Shown in pieces: positions 26,401-58,858 of a stretch of 64,000 nt of DNA. The notes under the pieces were generated by a model. That model saw only the letters and a list, made by a program, of their open reading frames with translations, made no database searches and was not told the DNA's origin. Origin of the DNA: Sitta carolinensis (lineage: Eukaryota; Chordata; Aves; Passeriformes; Sittidae). Position numbers and translations under genes: made by a program. Within the stretch, counting starts at the first letter, position 1; every line of letters begins with the position of its first letter. The stretch spans positions 25,507,690 to 25,571,689 of the forward strand of contig CM063289.1 of the NCBI GenBank assembly GCA_032173965.1, read 5' to 3'.

Positions 26401-27690
26401 CTCCAAAAGTAAAACAGCAATGTGAAATACAAAAGTAACCAAGAATGGTTCTATGTTCCTGAGGGTCTCTTGACCACTTGATTTGGGATTGCTCACTTGA
26501 AAGCATGACCTGAATGACTCCTGGGTTCATGACTCTCTGCCAGGTTGTTGAATTCTGGTGTGAACAGAACCTCAGTGGAAACAGATCAAGAAAAATCAAT
26601 TCCAGAAGGATAAAGAAAATCAGAGAGAAACACAAGGATGGCAATTCACATTTTGGAAGAAAGTAATTATTAGCAACTGTACAAGGTACATAAAGACATT
26701 TCAAGAGATTCATACCTGTAAGACTGGAATTGGACATGTCTCCATCCCGGGAAGTTATAAGACTTTCTTTTTGTGAACACAGGATGGGCAGCTTTCACAA
26801 AGTCTTGAATCAGTCTCCAAAACCATGATATCTATCCCTGCACTTCTTAGTTTCAACCACACCACAGGTCGTTCAGCTGCCTGATTCATACACATGATCT
26901 GGGCAACAAACTGATGGCTTTTGAACTGAGATTCACCCATCTTCCCTCATTAGAGACTTTTCTCAATCACGGAAACACAGTCCCCATGTCTTTGTGAATC
27001 AAACGACCAGGAGATTGGTCTCTTAATCTCAAATAACACAAGACACACAATTAAATCCTAACGCATACTGACACTATTGACATAACTGAGGTGAAAAGGC
27101 TGCCTTCTGGTCTTTGGTAGTTCATTTTCCTGTATACATTTCAAATAAGTCAATCTTCAATTTTATCATTGATCTCATTATATCTGATTTCATCAGAACA
27201 ACTCAAGCGATGAAGTTACAATTCCCACAAAATTTCATCATCTAGCCTTTTTCTTTATTGATATTCAACAACCATTGATTTCTTCTGATCTCTCCTTTTC
27301 CGGAGTCTGCACCAGGCACATCACTGTCATTCATCCTCTCACTTTGTGCTGTGCATCTTTAAGTGTTGAGCCTGCTTTTGAGCTGGAGCTTTCCCACTCC
27401 CACCAAGCCAAGGGGGACTGAGGGAAAACGCCATCCCTCCCCACGCTCTCCCTGCTTTGCCTTTCCTGAGCCCCCACCCAGCTTACGGGAGAGGACGGGC
27501 TCTGCTCGCCGCGGGACCAGCGCTGCGGGGCAGCCTCTGGACGGCAGCCCGGGGCTCTCCCGCCCTCCCCGCCTGCCCTGAGGGCGCGGGCGGCTCCCGC
27601 CGCTCCCTCCCCGGGGCGGCCCCGGGGCCGGTGGGCGCGGCGGTCCCCGGCGCAGCGCCCTGCCCGCCCGGCTCCGCCCGCCACAGCCGC

Positions 27691-27725
27691 CTCGCCTCGC
27701 CTCGCCTCGCCTCGCCTCGCCTCGC
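27691..27725 (+). repeat. (CTCGC)7 pentanucleotide microsatellite
   Basis: Seven perfect tandem CTCGC units, 35 bp, lie 60 bp before the SHISAL2A ATG, so probably in the 5' UTR or core promoter. Every unit contributes a CpG. Length polymorphism is likely. Confidence 0.9.
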
Positions 27726-27785
27726 CTGCCGCCCCGGGGCCGCCGAGCCGAGGCGCCGGGCGGGCAGCGGGCGGGCGGCCGCGCC

Positions 27786-47074
<19,289 letters not shown>

Positions 47075-47412
47075 GCAGAGGCCAAGCTGAAGCTGTGCCA
47101 GGATGTGTTTGTGTATGGTTGCTGTACTGAGAAGCTGTATGTTTTGATTTGCACTTGTCAGCTACTGCTGTCAGTCATTTTCATGCAAGTTGTTGCCTCT
47201 ACCTTGTGCAATTCCAGTGAGATAACACAGCTGTCAAGCAGAATTTGGCACACCATGTTGACCAAGCTTTATTTTAAGCTTTCTCTGTGTGCCATCTCAG
47301 TGTGGTGTCTTCATGTCATGACCATGGTTGTCTTTAGCCAAATGTGACTGTTCAGTGCACAAACCAATGTGAATGCAGTACCTCAATAAAATCTGGCATT
47401 TGTGTTGTATTT
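47075..47412 (+). terminator. SHISAL2A: SHISAL2A 3' UTR and poly(A) signal
   Basis: The UTR follows the TAA. AATAAA at 47385-47390 (CCTCAATAAAATCTGG) is followed by a GT/T-rich element (TTTGTGTTGTATTTTTC), the expected downstream element for cleavage near 47405-47412. Confidence 0.7.
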
Positions 47413-48229
47413 TTCTTAATTTATCATTTCCCCCCCACCTTTGTTTCCTCAGAAGATTCTTGTGAATCTTGAAATTATTTTGACGGGAGAATTTTCTAAC
47501 AAAAGGTGACGTTAATAAAGATTAAATTTTTGTAGGGGAGTTTAGATTTTAACAGCTGTTTTCACTGGGCTTGGTGTACACTGAAATTAATTGAAACAAA
47601 CATCCACAATTGTTTTGCAGATTCTTCATCAAAACATGTTGGAATATTTCTTGAGAAGCAAACTAAATTTTTCCAGTAGTATTTCAGTTTGGAGCACTAA
47701 TTTGTGAAGTGTTGAACTTCCTTCAGGTAATCAAAGAGCTCTAATTGCACATTTTATTTCCCCAGAAGTCTTAGGAACAACCAACACAATCTTAACTGTC
47801 ATATTTGAGTTGTCAATTCTTTCAAGCTTTCAATCTCGAAATCATGAACATTAATGATAATGATTTCTTTTCATCTTGTGAGGGTTCTTAAAGGCGAGTG
47901 ATCAAAAGAATTTCAAAACTGTTTAACCATGCTGTTGATATTAAGGCAGTAGACAGATTATACCTTCAATTTGCAGATGAGGCTTAAAGTGGTTATACTT
48001 CAACTTGTTAAGACAAAATCCTTGTCTACTGTTTGGGAGTGACATCTTTTTGTGTAATAGTGCTTGAAATTTAGACTCTGTAGCTGTCTGGTACTGTGCC
48101 TCAAAACCCCAAAGTGCTTCTGATCTCACGTGCTCTTGTGTGAAATAATACACCAGAGCCTCCCATTAGTAGAGAGGTAGAGAATGTGGTGTGTGTTCTT
48201 CCAATAGCTGTGTGTATATAATATTTCAT

Positions 48230-48484
48230 TATTCTGCTATTTGCCACTATGGATTTGGAGAAAATTGAAACCACACCAGATGCATAAAGAAAATGTTTTT
48301 ATAACAACAGGACGTAAACCTGATCTTCTGGCCTCATAACTTTCTTGATTGGGATTGTCAAAGAGCAGAAGGGAAAGGATTTATGAGTTTTGCCATCTGG
48401 TTTCCTTGGAGGATGCCAGCCATGAGAAAAACGTCCTGGAAGCATATGCTTCATTTTGAACCACCAATAAAAGATTTATGGAAG

Positions 48485-48527
<43 letters not shown>
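48230..48527 (+). pseudogene. Candidate mRNA retrocopy 3' end with A40 tail
   Basis: AATAAA at 48466-48471 is followed 16 nt later by forty uninterrupted A (48488-48527), the layout of a reverse-transcribed polyadenylated mRNA. Just before the signal one frame reads IYEFCHLVSLEDASHEKNVL, continues EAYASF, and stops at TGA. The frame is broken by a stop about 20 codons further upstream (near 48344). The parent gene is not recognised and the left limit is a guess. Alternatively it is a chance AATAAA beside a microsatellite. Confidence 0.35.
48488..48527. repeat. A40 homopolymer
   Basis: Forty uninterrupted A; see the candidate retrocopy for a possible origin. Confidence 0.9.
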
Positions 48528-48529
<2 letters not shown>

Positions 48530-51266
48530 ATTTTAACTTCATACAAATTCGAGTCAGCATTTCTTTAATTTTTAAATTCTAAAGATACTTAAAAGTAACA
48601 AGATGTACTCAATATTTTGAATGTAGCAAGATCAAAATATCTTTGATTTCTGTCTCTTGGGCAATTTTGAAATCTTTGATTCCTCAAATAACAAGGTTAT
48701 TTTCCCCTTGGATACTGGGCTGTTTATTCATTTTGAGTCTCTTAAGACACCGAAGTAACAGAATTAAAAGTAAAAAGCAGAATGCAAAAAGAATAGTTCC
48801 AGTTCTTTGCCTAAGTCCAATGTCTGTTTTTGTTTTCTGTCACTGTGTTTAGGAAAACCCATTCCTTTGCCCTTTTAGCTAGTTGTTTTGTAATTGAGGG
48901 TTTCTAAATGTCACCAAAGAGTACCTCCCACACAAGTTTGATTAGGGAATCAGCACACTGCCCAGAACAGCTTTCAAATGTAATGTGCAGTCACAACAAG
49001 GGTGACTCCCTGTGCTTAATAGGCATAATAAGCCTTAATGTACTGGTTAGACATAGCCCTAATTTTTGCCCTGGGAACGTTTTAAGCTTAAATTGCTTAA
49101 ATTACCACATAAAGCAAATTCAGGGCTGTTGTGCCATCAGCTGTACAAAAGCTACTAAAACTCACAGGAGTTGCTGTGAGCATTTTTTTTTATTGTTTTT
49201 CAAAGTTGAGGAGTTTTTCTTATCATAGTGCCAAAATAAAAGTTGTGTGAAGTAGGCCTGTCAGACTGTGGGATGTAGGGAGTGTGTTTGTGTCTGTGCA
49301 CATACAGATACCAGCAGAGGAGCACAAGCAGCAGCCCCTGATGGATTTCAGTGGGACCAGGCTGCCACACAATCAGTCAAGGATGTAATGATTTTCATAA
49401 TTAATCGCTTTTAAGTATAATTTCTGAAGGCTTTATCCCTTGCAATTTTTAAATTAGGGAAGAAAGACCAAAGAAAAGTCAGTTTTACTGAATGAAAATA
49501 ATGCCTGTTTTACTAATTTTCCTAATGTGACAAATGCTAGAGATCCTCACAACTGTTATATCCTTCAAGTTTTGGAAAAATTGAGGCAGGAAAAGCATGA
49601 AGATTCTGTTACTTCCTATGAATAAAAATGAGAAGTTTTAAAGTTATGTTCTGTTCTGTTAACCTGAAGCTCACAGGAATATTGTCTTTTAATGTGAAGT
49701 GAGGAATTTAAAAGTTTGTCCAATAGCTCTTGAAGGAATCTTATTCTTTTCATAGTAAATTTAGGAATTTACAAAAAAAGTACATATTTTAACAGGTATT
49801 ATATTGTGGGGTAGGGATCCACTAATACTGTATTAAAAGCAGAGGATGAGAGAATTCTGCAATGGACTGGCTTTTGGAGAAACACCTCTGGGCTGTATGA
49901 AGGTATGTCTGGTTCAAAACAAGAGATCTCTGCTGCAGAGAGAAATTGAAGAAGTTGAAAGCCTCATCTGGACAACCACCATCAGGATCTCTCCAAGTTC
50001 CCAACACCATTTATTTCTGGATCTTTGGAACAGGTGCTGGTTTCTAGTGCTCAGTGGGATTATTGCATTTGGCATCCCTTTCCTGAGTGCAGGACACAGG
50101 GAGAGATAAGTGGTTCAGATATGTGTGTAGAGTGTGTCCAAGATACCTTTGTATGGGAAGAACCTACCCAGGCATCTCTGAAATCCCTAAGACTGTCTAA
50201 ATATACTGAAATTTAGATTTCACATGTATTATAAACCTGCTACTTGAAAACATCTTTTTAGTCCCTTCCTTTATTCCTATGCTTTTTCCAACCCACATCC
50301 TTTAGAAAAACTGCTGAAGAGCCTTGCTTTATATACTGAGAGTACATTTTGATGGCAGCAGCAAAACAGAGTGGTGAGATTGATTAGTGGAAACAGTGTA
50401 AGTTCAAAGAGATGCATATAAGCATCTTTTTTGCATCTGATGTTTCAGGATACTAAAGCTGAAGAGTATCTTATGAAACCACAGCTTCCCTGTCCCCCAG
50501 GTTAAAAAGAAGCTGGTGGCAAGAGGATATTAAGGACCATGATTATTTTCTTTCCTCTGTCAGCAGCGCTGAGGATTTTTCCAGCTGAGTCACGCAGTGT
50601 GACCTCGAGGTTTTGAGGGAAAGTTGGTTGTTCAGGCTTTGGTTGGCTGTGGATGAACTTCTGCAGAGGGGCATGGACTTGATGGGGCAGCACCTTGAGC
50701 CTCCTGAGCCCTTGTCCAGGCAAAATCTGTATCTGTTCCAAAAGGCTGAGCAGAAGCAAGAGCCAGGGTTTGTCCCCAGAAAGAGAGGAGAGTGAGAAGC
50801 TGGCTTATGAACATTTCATGTCATCAATTCTCATGTTTACTTTGACAATCTGGCTTTCACAGATAATATCTTGCATTGACCTGGTCCTTTGCCATTATTG
50901 CTGCCTCTGTCCTTCCTCTTCTCTCTCAAAGTGTGTAGCTGGTGGAAACCTTTGAGGTGTTGGTGCAGGGTCAGGAGAGTGCTGAAGTGGCTCTGCAATG
51001 GCTTTTCTGGCACTGTCCTCCAAAGCAAAAGCCTTGTGGAAACCAAGCCTCAGGTCACATCCAGCCCTGCCCAAAGCTGTGACTTACTCCAGGGAGAGTG
51101 AGATGTTCCTCTTATTCCTGATGAATGGCTACTTGTTTCTGCAAACAAGTGTAAGGTTAAGTATGTTTCCCTTAATGAATGTACTGACAAATTGAATCAG
51201 TATTTTTGAATCAACCGCAGAAATTTCAGTAAATTGGATCTGCTTTTTTTACAGTGCTGAATCAAA

Positions 51267-51383
51267 ATGTCAAACCAGCACAACTCAATTATAGGAGAGG
51301 AAATAAAACAACCTGCTGAATATCAGCAAGTTATTTCAAATTGCCAATGCCATAACTACCTGTGGGAAATGAGAACAAACAAG
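51267..51383 (+). CDS. Possible first coding exon of an unrecognised gene
   Basis: ATG at 51267 in ATCAAAATGT, with an in-frame TGA three codons before it. Thirty-nine codons run to AAG|GCAAGG, which would be a GC-AG type donor, phase 0, matching the phase-0 start of the exon at 51607. The product begins MSNQHNSIIGEEIKQPAEYQ. The GC donor is rare and the implied intron is only 223 bp, so the true first exon may lie elsewhere. The frame itself continues to a TAA at 51504-51506. Confidence 0.2.
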
Positions 51384-51606
51384 GCAAGGATTCAGCTGTG
51401 GGAAAATTGGCTCAGAGCAACTTGTTTGCGAAGTTTCAAAACTCAATTTTTCACCCCCTCTGAGCTTTATAGACTGGCTGCACCCTTCAGTTACTGGTTT
51501 TGCTAAAGAGATGTTTTAGCTGCAAAGAAGTGAGGCTTAGGAACAGAAGAATCAGTGTCTGTGCATTTGTTTTTTTAAACGGTAAAGGAAATTCTTGTTC
51601 TTTCAG

Positions 51607-51883
51607 TCCAATGTTGGTTCTCATTTTGTCCTTTTAAAAAAAGATCCCAAAACCCTTTCTCTAGAGGAGAATATAATGCAGCTGGGAAATTTTTCTTTGC
51701 ACTTTGAAGCAGAGATGATTCCTTATTTTAATGATGTTGAGAGACACGGTGCAGTGACTTTAGTGTCACATGAGATTGTGTCTGAATGTTCCCTACAGCA
51801 TGAGAAGCCAGAAATTGCAAGTGAAATATATGGATTTATTCATGATGAAGACAACAAATTCAGAATCTCTCCACAATTAACAG
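51607..51883 (+). CDS. Candidate internal exon of an unrecognised gene
   Basis: 277 nt, fully open, with a strong acceptor (TTCTTGTTCTTTCAG|TCC) and donor (TTAACAG|GTAACT). It enters in phase 0 and leaves in phase 1. The 92 residues are balanced and acidic, with segments such as LSLEENIMQLGNFSLHFEAE, YFNDVERHGAVTLVSHEIV and EIASEIYGFIHDEDNKFRIS. There is no low complexity or transposon similarity. I recognise no family. The exit phase agrees with the terminal exon at 58859. An optional exon at 52191-52243 (acceptor TTATCCTGCAG, donor CTG|GTACAG, GPHLCPKDEHPEPEHKLL) could sit between them. Confidence 0.45.
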
Positions 51884-54800
51884 GTAACTCCAAGAAATAG
51901 ATTATGTATTCATGCAATAGATATGTTTTTAAAAAATAATAATAACAGTTTGAGCTACAGTTGGGAAAACGAGTACTGAAGTTGTTGGCTGTTACAACTA
52001 AATGTAGAGATCACCTCTGAGTAATATGTTTCTTCTAAGATACAAGTTATTAGATCCTGTAATTTGTGAACATTTTGTATTTTTTATTTCCTCCATTGCC
52101 ATGGGAAGGCAGGAGCTGGAAAGCAAAGGTCATGAGGACTGGTTAAATCTTTTGGGTGAAAAGATTGTGAAGTGTTAACTTATCCTGCAGGTCCTCACCT
52201 CTGCCCCAAGGATGAACATCCTGAGCCTGAGCACAAGCTGCTGGTACAGCTCATACACCACTGAGGTAAAACTGTGGTTTCCTTCAAGTTTGATGAGTTT
52301 TTTTGGTTTGCTGTTTTGGCTCTGCCTCTTCCCCTTGCTGCTGATTATCACGTTAATGGATGGCAGTTGGTGTCAAGATCCCTCTAATACGTCACAACTG
52401 GAGAGCTTGTTCCACTTGAAAATAATATTCCTTGCAGTGTATCAACAGGCAATGTTTCATATTTATCAGCTTGGCAACAGCAGGTAGTGTGAGGCGCCTG
52501 AAGAGTCCTCAGTGGTAGCATGTAATAAAGTCAAATAAAGTAATTTTCTAAGTTATTCAGAATATTGCAGTGTCTTAAATAATAATAATAAAAAAGAAGC
52601 TGTATAGCACTGAGCAGTCAGTCTGTAGTGTTAGACAAGGGACGTGGAGTAATACTTTAACTCACCAGCTAACAGTTAATTATGAGCCAGCCAAATAAAA
52701 AACCATCACAAAACATGATGTCCTGTGCAGCTGCTTTTGGGAATAGCATAAGGAAGCATAAGATATCCCAGGACAGAGAAAAATGAAAGTGCAGAATTCT
52801 GTTTCAGGGATATAATGGGACTAAATTAAATCTGTAAGTTACTCTTAGGGAATTCAAACACCCACAGAAGGAATTCACTGGCAGATCACTGGGCTGTATC
52901 AGAGCAGTACTCAGCATGCATTGCTTTTCCCACGTGGTAACATCCAGGGAAAGGGAAATAGACAGGAGCAACAAGCAGGAGCAAAAAAGGGTTTACAGGA
53001 GTAAAAAAGGGTTTACTCCAAATGATGGAGTTAGAAAGGACTCTGAGAACAGAAGGCCTGTGGAAGGCATTGGTTGGTCTGGTCATTTACACCACAGACA
53101 AAATGTTTGAATTTGCGTGGATGTGTCCTGTCAAGGATGCTGGCCAATAGATAGCCATGTCCAGCCTCATCATAACCTGCAAAAATTCTGTGGCTCAGGC
53201 TTGTTTGGGCAAAATTGTGAGGTGCCATGCCAGGGATAGACCATCTGTTTCCTTGTGCTATTTGAAAAGCACACAAAGAAAGAGGCAAGGCAGGACCAGG
53301 TAAGACAAAGCCATTCTCTGCCCAGGGCTTATTGATCCAGAGGGGATGCAGATGTAGCAAAGACTTCAGTGAGGTTGTTTCCATGTTTCCTTCTGCAGCT
53401 CCTTCGGAGCTCAGGCTGCCCTGCTCAGTCACCCTGTGACTCCCTGGCACTGGCAGGTGCTCACATCCAGGCCTTCACACACTCCTGTGCTTTTCTAGTG
53501 TCTAACGTGGCAGCAGAGGTGTGAGACATAGGCTTTTGGGAAAGTTATTTTTCAGCCTTCCAGATTTCAAATTCCTCCTGCCTCAGGAGGAAATGGTGTT
53601 TGTGTAGAGTTCAAGTCTCACAGAATAATATGATTCAGGAAAATATATTTGAAGTTTTGTTTCTTTTTCAATTTTCTTCTCTTTCAGGTACACCATGTTC
53701 AGTTCAGTACCTAAATCTCTGGGGTTTGGCTGGAAAATATTAGACTAATCCCTGGTAACTTTCAGAATCTAAAATCATCTGACTATTTATAGGGTATGTC
53801 TTGAAATAGATTTGGAATATGAATATTTTAACAAATGTTTATGTAACACATAGGTTTACCAGTCTAATGACTAGGAAGAGTAGGATCCCCTAGTATTAAA
53901 GGCATGTAACAGCCTTTTAAAGAATAAATCTTTAGGAGGCAGGAATGCTGCACATGCTTAAGAAAGGAACAGAATGAAACACCCAGAAGCCTGCATTTCT
54001 CTGGCAGTTAAGGAGCAGACTTCACATGTCATTAAGCATAGATTGAGCCTGACAATTAGATCTGTGGTTACCCGTTGTTTTGCGTTCATGAGAAGCATAA
54101 GTTAAAAAAGAATAGTGTTTCTTAAAGCAAAAATATCATCACGATCTTTGTTGCTTATTTTAGCATAAAGAAATATAGTACTTTCATGGTGCACTTACAT
54201 TATTAGAGACAATTTAAATGTCATTTTATTTCTCTATAGAATATAATTAACACATATCTAATATACCAAGACTGTTGTTGGATCTTGTACTAGTTCAGGT
54301 GAATGTAGACTTTTGTGACATTGCTATCAGAGGAGCTGCTTTTGAGGGGAGGCAGTTAGTTGCTCTTCAGCTGCCAAGTTCACCTGCAGGTTCCACCTTT
54401 CCTCTGTTGACTGCCTTTCTGCTGCATCCCTGCAGATGATGTCTGTAAAGCAGCAGTGATCAATAAGCAGATCACCAGTGCCTGAGATCAGGCAGGTGGT
54501 GTGGCAAGAGAGAGCTTCTTTTCCCCACACAGCAGCACCAATCTCCAACCAGTCACAGATTTGCTGTCGAGTGTGACAGGCAGAGAACTAAACCCTCAAT
54601 AAATTTGTTCAGACGTTTTTATTTTCTGTGTACTGGTGCTGAACAAAATACTTAAGGACTTTGAGGCAAGCATTGCATGCCCCAGCCAAAGTAATTTCCT
54701 CCATTTTCCGTAGCATTTTCAGCAGCAAAAAGTAATGAGAAATACTTGGCTACTGTGATTTTCAACAACATCTATTCAGTCTTCCAGAACTGAATGGTTT

Positions 54801-57800
54801 AGCTGGATGCTGGAATATCAGAGTAAAATTCTCTTCATGCATCACTGTTCTGAGACCAGCCGCACTGGGCTTCTGCTTCCATTGGGAGCTCCTGTAATAT
54901 CCACCAAACATTTCTCAAGATTGTTTTTAAACTCCTAGGAAAGTCACTTGTGTCACTCCTGGGCAGTGCTGTGTGAGTCAAGAGTGCTTTTATCAGGTCA
55001 GAGCTGAAAGCAGAATGTGCCTGTTGATGCCCTTGTATGTACTGCTTAAACTGAGCCCTTGAGAGCCCATGGTGTGAATGGCTCCAGCCAAGAACAGAAT
55101 TAGGCCTTGAGTCTTAACTATATATTGTGAGCCTTCTAAAGTGGAGTTATTTGAAGTACTTCTATAAAAAGAAATAATATTTTTGTTAACAATTTTTTTT
55201 GTCTACCATTGTTGAAGACCCAAAGTCCAGCAATTGAAGGAATGTAGAATTCCAGTAATTTTTCATTATTTCATTGTGTCATATTTTCATTCCAAACTTA
55301 CTGTTCATCCAAGGATATCCTAAGTACCTCTTGATAGCACCTGAATGATACAAGTGAACACCCAGAGGGAGAGGTCCACTGGGATATCCGTGGTACACAG
55401 GTGTTTCACTGCAGTTGACTTGGGTGCCATTAGCACTGAGATGCCTTCAGACAGCCTTAGGTGCTCACTTGAGTCCTTCCTGGCTCAAGGACTTCTTCAA
55501 ACACTCATCTGTATGGATGATGGGATGGTGAGGAATCAGGGGAAGACAAAGTTCCTCTAGTAGCTTGACCCTGTGGAAGGTGCTTTGGCTGCTTTTCTGT
55601 GCCCGGTAACAAACGGCAGCGAGTGGCTGTAGGTGTGCTGCAGTGCTAACATTTAGTAGTCAAGTACTGTCTGTTGCAAATTGCTTTGCTCCTGAACCCA
55701 GTTATGGTTGCTAAGTGACAAAAACCTAATTGTCTCTCATGACTTTGACTAAACTAAGCATTTAAAAGAAAGAAAGTGAAGTCATAAGGACGATGCAGCT
55801 CTCCTGCTGTCCGTATAACAAGGCAGGTTTGGTACTAATCTGTTTTCCAGAGCAGACAAAGGTGTTTGTTTGCTGTTTTTCTCCACTAACTATCATTCCC
55901 AAGGGTATTATAGAGAATTACATTAATTGCTATGGTAATCATAACAGGAAGCAATTATTTTCAGCAAACAGCAATTACTTCACCTTCCCAAATTTGTTTG
56001 TGGCCACACCTGCCCTTAATCCCAGATTTATAACAAACATTTTTTCTGGAAATTATAAAAGGAAAGTTACTGTGTGCTCTTTGGTAGGGAGGGTGTGCAC
56101 ATCTGCAAGTTAGGGATCTTACCCATGGTCAAACCCCAAGGACAAAAACAGATAATTTGAATTCTCAATACTTTTGTAAGCTTCTCATGTAAGCATCTTG
56201 TCAGGGGTGGCTTAGGACTGCTTTTTGTTGGTAAATGGTGGAGACAAGAATAAAAAATACTTGGGAAAAGGAAGTAAAGTAAAGTAAAAGCTGGGACAAG
56301 CTTGGTTTCACTTAAAATAATTCATAATGTTATTCTTACTTTCCTATCTGAGGACTTTAAAGAAGGCACCTACGTGAATATAGATTTAGAAGACATTAGA
56401 ATAAAAAACATTACAGGACATGTGTTTGCTGTGTTAATATATGATTGTTACTGGGCAAACTGATGAAATACTGTGGCATTAACAGTACTAAAGTGTAATT
56501 GAGTGCCTCACAAAGGCATTAAATTATATCTAAAGATCAAATTCCATAAGTTAATAATGTGTATAATAGCTTTCCCCTGTGTTTCTTTTGTTTTTTAAGC
56601 AATGTCTCTTACCCATTAATGCTTCATAAACTGTTTTGGCTTGTTTTAATCCTCTGTGCCTGACCTAGGTTGAAAACTTTTGTTGATAAACAGCTCCAGT
56701 GGTGTTTACTATTCAAAGCAGCATTCCTCAACATCACTAATATTCATTAAACCCTTCAGAATGAGAAACCCCCAAACTGCTAATTCCCAAGGTGTTGTGC
56801 TGTTCACGTAAGTAAACTGAGAAGAGTTTAATCCTGTTTTTTACTTGGAAAGATGGCATTTTCTGCTCTATGCCCTCCAGTGCAAGGCCAGTCCTGGAAG
56901 ATACCCAGGGGCACATTGGCAGGGGATTTTGTGTAGCCAGGATAAGGTGGAGGATCAATAAGAATTGATGCCCTGTTTCCCACCTATCTGCCATATTTAG
57001 AAGTGTTCCCCAGGGACTCCAGAGCAGTACAACCCATAGCTGGGGCCTGGAGTCAGCACAGCAGGCTAAGGAAAATGGAAGAAAGCTGGCACTAAGTTGG
57101 CTCACTAAAATTTTCTGTATACACCTGGTCCCCCAGGTCTGGTTTGCCCTGGCAAAAATACATCCCAAATCCATAAGTTGTATTTCATCCTTGTAGCAGC
57201 TCTATTTTCTCTGAAGAAAGAGCTCTACCATGCAAAATAACGCTGATGTTTTCCAGTGCTCCTTATTTCTAGTGTAATGATTTATGGTCCTGGGCCTGAT
57301 AGCAGAATAAGTAGAATCCCTGGGGGTTTTCTGGATGGGAACATTTGCCAGGCCCTGAGCAGCACAACTCATAACAGCACGTTAAGGCCATATTTGCTTT
57401 TAATCTCTGTTTCACTCCATGTGCCAGCAATTTTGAGGAATAATTGACATTACCTTGAATGGTCTGCCTACACTTTTTTTTATGAGCAGACATGATCTCA
57501 TTCTGCTTGCTAAGAAAATACCATCTCTAAACAATGGGCTAGCAAAGCCCTGAGTCTGGGCTGGTATCTGCATTTGCTCAGCTTCAGGGTTGTGCTGTAT
57601 GGCTCACAGCCAGCTTGATACACAGGCTGGGAGGGCTCAGGAGAGAGCAGGAGAAAAGAAAAGAAAGGTGGACTGGTCTTAAGGAAGTTGAAGTGAGGCT
57701 TATAAAACAGACTGTAGCCTACTTCTCCATCAAACCATGTGATTTAAGCACTTTGCTGCATTTACAGATACCTGGATGTAGTTAAAAATCTTTCTTCGTG

Positions 57801-58858
57801 TGTATGAATTAATGTGATTGGAGTCAGACTTCTTGTTAGGTTTTTTTCATTAAATTAAATACAACCTAATTATGCATACCAATTATCAAGGAAAGTGTAT
57901 CAAAACTCCCTCAGCACAATTCCACAATATAATCCCAATGGTTTAGTGTTTGGATAGTACAATGCTGCGAGTTTGGACACCATGGGATTTTTAAGCGATA
58001 CAAAAAGTACGTGAACTGCCATTGCACACATCTTGCCTTCCAATACCCAGTTTCAAATAGCAGTTCAGTTTTCCAGCTTTATTTATGTGGCTCAGAAGGG
58101 CAAAGGACTGAACTAAAACAGTTTTTCAAAAAAACTATTTCATTAAAACTTAACATTCAGCTGCTAAAGGAATACCCAGTGGCCAAATGAAAGCTGAAGA
58201 GTGTTGAGGGATATTAATGTCATGCTAAGCCATATCTGCCTTTGCCTTCTAAATTAGAAAAAAATTAGAATTAGCTGAGAAAAAAAATTGCTCCAGTCAA
58301 ATCAAATTCTAAAAGATACAAAGTTATTAGAGTGAGGTAAATTCATAGGGAATGTGTAGGGCAGCTGGAAATGTGACTTAATCAGCAATACAGATATGGA
58401 GATCATGAAAACCAAATTGTTTAACAAAATTGTAGCAACGTTGTTTTATTCTTCTTCTCAGACAATTAACAAGTTAGATTCTCTCTCTATTTTACCACTG
58501 ATTAAAAAGCTGAAAGTTCTGATGTGCCAGAGGATTACAAGAGAAAGCATCTAAATGTACAGCCTGGGCGCTGCCACTGCCTTATGCACACTCACCCCAG
58601 ACAGCTGCTCTTCTGTTGCCTCCCTCAGTACACCAGGCCACAGGCTCTTGGTACCAAAATTCTCCATGTTTGCTTGGACTTTTGATGAACATTGTAGTCT
58701 TCATCACCAGGATGAAATAAAGAATTTGAAGCACAAATAATGGGTAAGCTACTGTATCTGGTATTTCAGTGAGACAGAGATGAAGCTACTTTATTGCTGA
58801 ATTTACAAAAGCAGCTCTAATTAGCAGGATGTTAATGGATCTGCCAGATTATGTACAG
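51884..58858 (+). other. Putative intron of the unrecognised gene
   Basis: 7 kb of AT-rich sequence between the two candidate exons. It contains a 20-bp tandem duplication at 52977-53016 and no clear transposon. Open frames such as 55793-56113 (plus) and 56737-57174 (minus) show no family features or splice framework. An optional small exon at 52191-52243 is possible. Confidence 0.4.
52977..53016. repeat. Tandem duplication, period 20 bp
   Basis: Two units of AGGAGCAAAAAAGGGTTTAC, the second with T for C at position 6, at 52977-52996 and 52997-53016. A recent slippage duplication. Confidence 0.85.

Larger units (their letters stand above)
11240..27479. other. Intergenic region between GPX7 and SHISAL2A
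   Basis: About 16 kb of AT-rich sequence without a recognisable gene. Open frames up to 168 codons (14.0-14.5 kb, minus strand) show no family resemblance and no splice framework. Features inside are a polypurine run at 12.4 kb, a CRE/AP-1-like motif cluster at 18.8 kb, a CR1 remnant at 19.2 kb, a small hairpin at 20.4 kb, and a homeodomain-site-rich AT stretch near 24.65-24.83 kb. Confidence 0.65.
47420..51250. other. Intergenic stretch, one possible retrocopy
   Basis: AT-rich sequence with no recognised gene. It contains a candidate retroposed 3' end with A40 tail near 48.5 kb. A slightly GC-richer patch at 50.5-50.8 kb has overlapping frames on both strands but no recognisable product. 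COA7, the next human neighbour, was looked for and not found. Confidence 0.6.

Noticed and set aside
56737..57174. Minus-strand frame of 145 codons
   Set aside because: Starts and ends without exon signals and has no recognised family; treated as chance.
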